The notes under the pieces: generated by a model
Seen by the model: the letters and a program-made list of their open reading frames with translations, nothing else
Databases searched by the model: none
What the model was told of the DNA's origin: nothing
Translations under genes and position numbers: made by a program
In this document: positions 24,463 through 27,071 of the stretch, piece by piece
Layout: each line of letters opens with the position of its first letter
How positions within the stretch are numbered: the stretch's first letter is position 1
Origin: an uncultured Gammaproteobacteria bacterium
Lineage (GTDB): Bacteria > Pseudomonadota > Gammaproteobacteria > Acidiferrobacterales > CAJVXG01
Length of the DNA: 27,071 nt
Assembly: GCA_913009215.1 (NCBI GenBank)
Contig: CAJVXG010000001.1
Span: forward strand, 1-27,071
Reading direction: 5' to 3'

Positions 24463-25307
24463 AGTCACTTTTTATCTGTTGCGCCTTGCTGTTGTCGGCG
24501 CCACTGTTTGCCGATTCCGTGAAACAACAGTACCCGTGGCACCGCGGGTTAAACTATCAGCGTATCGTCGATCGTATCCCCGCGCCAAGCGGTTATCGCC
24601 GCATACGGGTCCCGGACAAGAGTTTTTCGGCCTGGCTGCGTGGTTTGCCGGTGTTGCCCGGGCGGCCCAAAGTGCGATTATACAATGGCAAACTCAAGGG
24701 CAACCAGTCGGCGCATCACGTCGTCGTATCGATCGATGTCGGCAGGCGTGACCTGCAGCAATGCGCCGACGCCGTCATGCGTCTGCGTGCCGAGTATCTG
24801 TTTGCCAATGCCTGTCGCGACAACATTGTCTTTAAATACACCAGTGGTGATGTCGCTACCTGGCGGGCATGGCAGCGCGGGGTGCGTCCCCGTATTCGTG
24901 GCAATAAAGTGTCCTGGGTCCGGCGCGCCCGCAGTGATGGCGGTTATCAGAACTTTCGTCGCTATCTCGATAATATCTTTACTTATGCCGGTTCGTATTC
25001 CCTGAGCCGCGAATTACTGAAGGTGCGTAACCCCGCAACAGTACAAATAGGCGATGTCTTTATTCACGGCGGTTTCCCGGGCCATGCGGTCATTGTCGTT
25101 GATGTTGCCGAGAATCAAAAAGGCCGGCGCATTTTTTTGCTGGCGCAGAGTTTCATGCCGGCACAACAAATCCATGTCCTGCGTAACCCGACCTCGAGCC
25201 TGACGCCGTGGTATTCGGCGAAACAACACGGGCCGTTGGTGACACCGGAATGGTTGTTTCATTACCGGGAACTGAAACGGTTTGCCCGGATCAGTATCTG
25301 CCCCTGA
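24459..25307 (+). CDS. Exported DUF4846 family protein
   Basis: The 282-residue product starts at TTG 24459, which overlaps the previous stop and places the signal peptide (KSLFICCALLLSAPLFA) exactly at the N-terminus. The longer open frame upstream is only a shadow of the preceding gene. The mature protein shows the DUF4846 pattern: FSAWLRGLPV, RLYNGKLKGNQSAHHVVVSI, DLQQCADAVMRLRAEYL, and a C-terminal GHAVIVVDVA...FLLAQSFMPAQQIHVLRNP. The His in GHAV, with the two-lobed strand pattern, suggests a periplasmic or outer-membrane-facing enzyme, but the family has no known activity. The stop is six bases from that of the convergent midA. Confidence 0.85.
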   Translation: MKSLFICCALLLSAPLFADSVKQQYPWHRGLNYQRIVDRIPAPSGYRRIRVPDKSFSAWLRGLPVLPGRPKVRLYNGKLKGNQSAHHVVVSIDVGRRDLQQCADAVMRLRAEYLFANACRDNIVFKYTSGDVATWRAWQRGVRPRIRGNKVSWVRRARSDGGYQNFRRYLDNIFTYAGSYSLSRELLKVRNPATVQIGDVFIHGGFPGHAVIVVDVAENQKGRRIFLLAQSFMPAQQIHVLRNPTSSLTPWYSAKQHGPLVTPEWLFHYRELKRFARISICP

Positions 25308-25313
25308 GCCGTT

Positions 25314-26510
25314 CTACAAGCGACCGCGCTGGTCCTGTAATGCAAAGCCCTGCAACGCCATATCCATATCCTTGCCAAAGGCAATGACCTTGAACAACTC
25401 ACCCATCTCGCTGGGCATGGTCAGTGTCTTCACCTGTTGTGTCATGGCCAGATGAGCCTTTACATCGTCGGGGTCGGAGGCATTCAGTAACTGCTCCAGG
25501 CCATTGCCGATGAGGAAGGCCGCCTGGTTGCTATAGCCCAGTACATCAAGCCCGGCCTTGCTGGCGGCCTCGGCCATGGCGGTGAAATCCACATGGGCGG
25601 TGATGTCCTGCAGGCCAATGTGGGTGAAGGGGTTGTCGTGGGCGCGGTGGCGATAATGGCACATCAGCGTGCCTTGCTGGCGTTGCGGGTGATAGAACTC
25701 GTGTCGCGGGAAGCCGTAATCAATCAGTAACATCACACCCTGTTGCAGCACGTCGGCGATGCTGCCGATCCAGGCCTCGGCCTGGAAGTTGACTTCCGAG
25801 GTATAGCCCTGCGGCAGGGATAATGGATCAATGCGTTGTTGCAGGTCTTGGTCGGCATCCATCGGGCAGTATTCAAACACCCCGTCGCGGTATTGCACGC
25901 CAAGTTGCTTCAGGCCATCGGTAGTTTGCTGGAAGCGTTGTACCGGCATCGCATCCAGCAATTCATTGGCCATGACGATGCCACGGAATCCGGGCTCTGG
26001 CAGGCCATCCAGCCAGCGAATACGCTCATACAGTTCCGGCACCTGTTGTTGCAGGTGTTGTTGTTGCAGATCGCGCAGGTCGCCGCTGGTCTCCAGGATT
26101 AGATATTCCGTTGGCAGTGCGTCCTGCCGTTGCAGGGTCTGTAAAATGTGTCCGGCGAGCAGGCCCCGGCCGGCGCCGACCTCGAGCAGGCTGGCCCCAT
26201 GCAGTGGTGCCAGAATTTGTTGGCACTGATTTGCCAGGCATTGACCAAACAGCGGTGAGATTTCCGGCGCCGTGACGAAATCCCCTTGCTCACCAAATTT
26301 GATTTTATGGCCGCTGTAGTAGCCTAGCCCGGGGGCGTGCAAGGCCAGACCCATAAAGTGTTCAAAGCTGATCCGGTCCCCGGCCTCGTCTATTGTTTGC
26401 CGGATTAATGTTTGCAGTATGGCGCTGTGTTCGCGTTCGGTATCGCCCGGTTCGGGTAATTGCGATGCCGAGGCCCTGGCCTTTTCCAGTGCACGACGAT
26501 AGGGATTCAT
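25314..26510 (-). CDS. SAM-dependent methyltransferase, MidA/NDUFAF7 family
   Basis: The protein belongs to the family (DUF185) of mitochondrial NDUFAF7, which dimethylates an arginine of complex I subunit NDUFS2; the target of the bacterial proteins is not established. ATG 26510 gives 398 residues and starts at MNPYRRALEK. The longer in-frame opening runs into the divergent gene and lacks family features. Visible motifs are ISFEHFMGLALHAPGLGYYS, GDFVTAPEISPLFGQ, SAM motif I LLEVGAGRG (108-116) and the GIVMANELLDAMPV segment. It is divergent from the pteridine-reductase gene, as is common in gammaproteobacteria. Confidence 0.92.
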   Translation of the reverse strand: MNPYRRALEKARASASQLPEPGDTEREHSAILQTLIRQTIDEAGDRISFEHFMGLALHAPGLGYYSGHKIKFGEQGDFVTAPEISPLFGQCLANQCQQILAPLHGASLLEVGAGRGLLAGHILQTLQRQDALPTEYLILETSGDLRDLQQQHLQQQVPELYERIRWLDGLPEPGFRGIVMANELLDAMPVQRFQQTTDGLKQLGVQYRDGVFEYCPMDADQDLQQRIDPLSLPQGYTSEVNFQAEAWIGSIADVLQQGVMLLIDYGFPRHEFYHPQRQQGTLMCHYRHRAHDNPFTHIGLQDITAHVDFTAMAEAASKAGLDVLGYSNQAAFLIGNGLEQLLNASDPDDVKAHLAMTQQVKTLTMPSEMGELFKVIAFGKDMDMALQGFALQDQRGRL

Positions 26511-26544
26511 GATTTTCGGTGGTGTTTGCCCATGGTTCACGGTA

Positions 26545-26565
26545 TTGTGACACAAGTTGAGACAA
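26545..26565 (+). promoter_or_regulatory. Imperfect palindrome between midA and the pteridine-reductase gene
   Basis: TTGTGACACAA (26545-26555) is an 11-base palindrome with a one-base centre. A partly symmetric 21-base extension ends in ACAA at 26565. It sits in the 67-base divergent gap, 12 bases before the ATG at 26578. An operator role is only a guess. Confidence 0.2.
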
Positions 26566-26577
26566 CAGGTGATACCG

Positions 26578-27071
26578 ATGGGCGACGATATTTCCTTGCA
26601 AGACAAAGTAGCATTGATTACCGGCGGTGGACGACGTATCGGCGCCGAGATTTGTCGCATGCTGCATCAGGATGGCATGAACCTGGTGATCCATTATCGT
26701 AACTCGGAAGAGGATGCCCACGCGCTACAGGCCGAGCTGCATGAACAGCGCCCGGATTCGGTGTTGCTGGTGCAGGGCGACATCACCAGCATCCCGAAAC
26801 TGCAAAACCTGGTGTTCGCCACCACCGAGGAATTTGGTCAACTCGATGTCCTGATCAACAGCGCGTCAACGTTTTACCCGACCCCGGTTGGTGAGACCGA
26901 CGAGGTACAATGGGACGACCTCATGGGCACCAATCTGAAGGCGCCGTTTTTCCTCAGTCAGGCGGCGGCACCCCATCTGAAGGCCAGCAGGGGCTGCATC
27001 GTCAACCTGAGCGATATCCACGGCATGCGTACATTGAAAAACCACCCGGTGTACACCGCCGCCAAGGCCGG
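26578..27071 (+). CDS. Pteridine reductase-type SDR, 5' part (3' end outside window)
   Basis: The open frame runs from ATG 26578 to the window edge without a stop, giving 164 complete codons. The Rossmann glycine motif is TGGGRRIG, whose Arg is the hallmark of pteridine reductases (PTR1/FolM) within the short-chain dehydrogenases. VIHYRNS supplies the NADPH-type residues. INSAS, an Asn in GTNLKAPFF and the catalytic Tyr and Lys of HPVYTAAKA follow. The expected role is NADPH-dependent reduction of dihydrobiopterin or dihydrofolate-like pterins. CAGGTG about six bases upstream is the ribosome site. It is divergent from midA. Roughly a third of the protein is missing. Confidence 0.9.
   Translation, partial: MGDDISLQDKVALITGGGRRIGAEICRMLHQDGMNLVIHYRNSEEDAHALQAELHEQRPDSVLLVQGDITSIPKLQNLVFATTEEFGQLDVLINSASTFYPTPVGETDEVQWDDLMGTNLKAPFFLSQAAAPHLKASRGCIVNLSDIHGMRTLKNHPVYTAAKA

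Noticed and set aside
26511..26660. Longer N-terminus for MidA (448 residues)
   Set aside because: It runs through the divergent promoter gap into the pteridine-reductase gene and has no family-like sequence before MNPYRR.
1..27071. tRNA, rRNA, CRISPR array, insertion sequence, integrase or phage genes
   Set aside because: All gaps are under about 130 bases and none shows cloverleaf sequence, regular spaced repeats or transposase-like coding, so none is claimed.

Overview
The window is an ordinary, densely packed chromosomal segment of a gammaproteobacterium. The evidence is the gene set: UbiC and UbiA for ubiquinone, E. coli-like Gor, SrkA, PrlC, Sad, Slt, Cca and RimO, and class-I AroE. 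Base composition is close to even. I saw no rRNA, tRNA, CRISPR array, insertion sequence, integrase or phage gene. An exported DsrE-like protein would fit a sulfur-metabolising lineage, but this is weak evidence and I do not name a genus.

Layout. Bases 1-3798 (+) hold the 3' part of recG, then ubiC, ubiA and aroE. Bases 3827-9451 (-) hold, in transcription order, srkA, gor, a gamma-carbonic-anhydrase-like gene and a large REC-REC-PAS-GGDEF-EAL regulator. Bases 9531-13417 (+) hold prlC, an exported coiled-coil protein, an exported DUF4124-glutaredoxin protein and xthA. Then come sad (-), slt (+), an NDUFA9-type atypical SDR (+), a lipoprotein of the putative-aminopeptidase family (-), cca (+), an exported DsrE-like gene (+) and rimO (+). 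Bases 22193-25307 (+) are the most accessory part: an AT-rich FkbM methyltransferase gene, several small membrane or unknown proteins, and an exported DUF4846 protein. The window ends with midA (-) and the 5' part of a pteridine-reductase-type SDR (+), which runs off the edge.

How the genes work together. UbiC and UbiA are consecutive steps of ubiquinone synthesis and are joined by a 4-base start/stop overlap. Gor, SrkA and the gamma-CA-like protein form a compact run with a stress and redox flavour. Slt acts on the cell wall. Cca and RimO modify the translation machinery. Two homologues of mitochondrial complex I accessory factors (NDUFA9-like and MidA/NDUFAF7-like) lie about 8 kb apart.

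The intergenic gaps are all under about 130 bases, so no long empty stretch exists. Three convergent gene pairs are separated by only 0, 2 and 6 bases. Several genes use TTG or GTG starts. I do not see a clear new multi-gene system. The best candidates for something undescribed are the small-protein cluster at 23150-24462, the exported glutaredoxin fusion at 12136-12633 and the two-receiver c-di-GMP protein.
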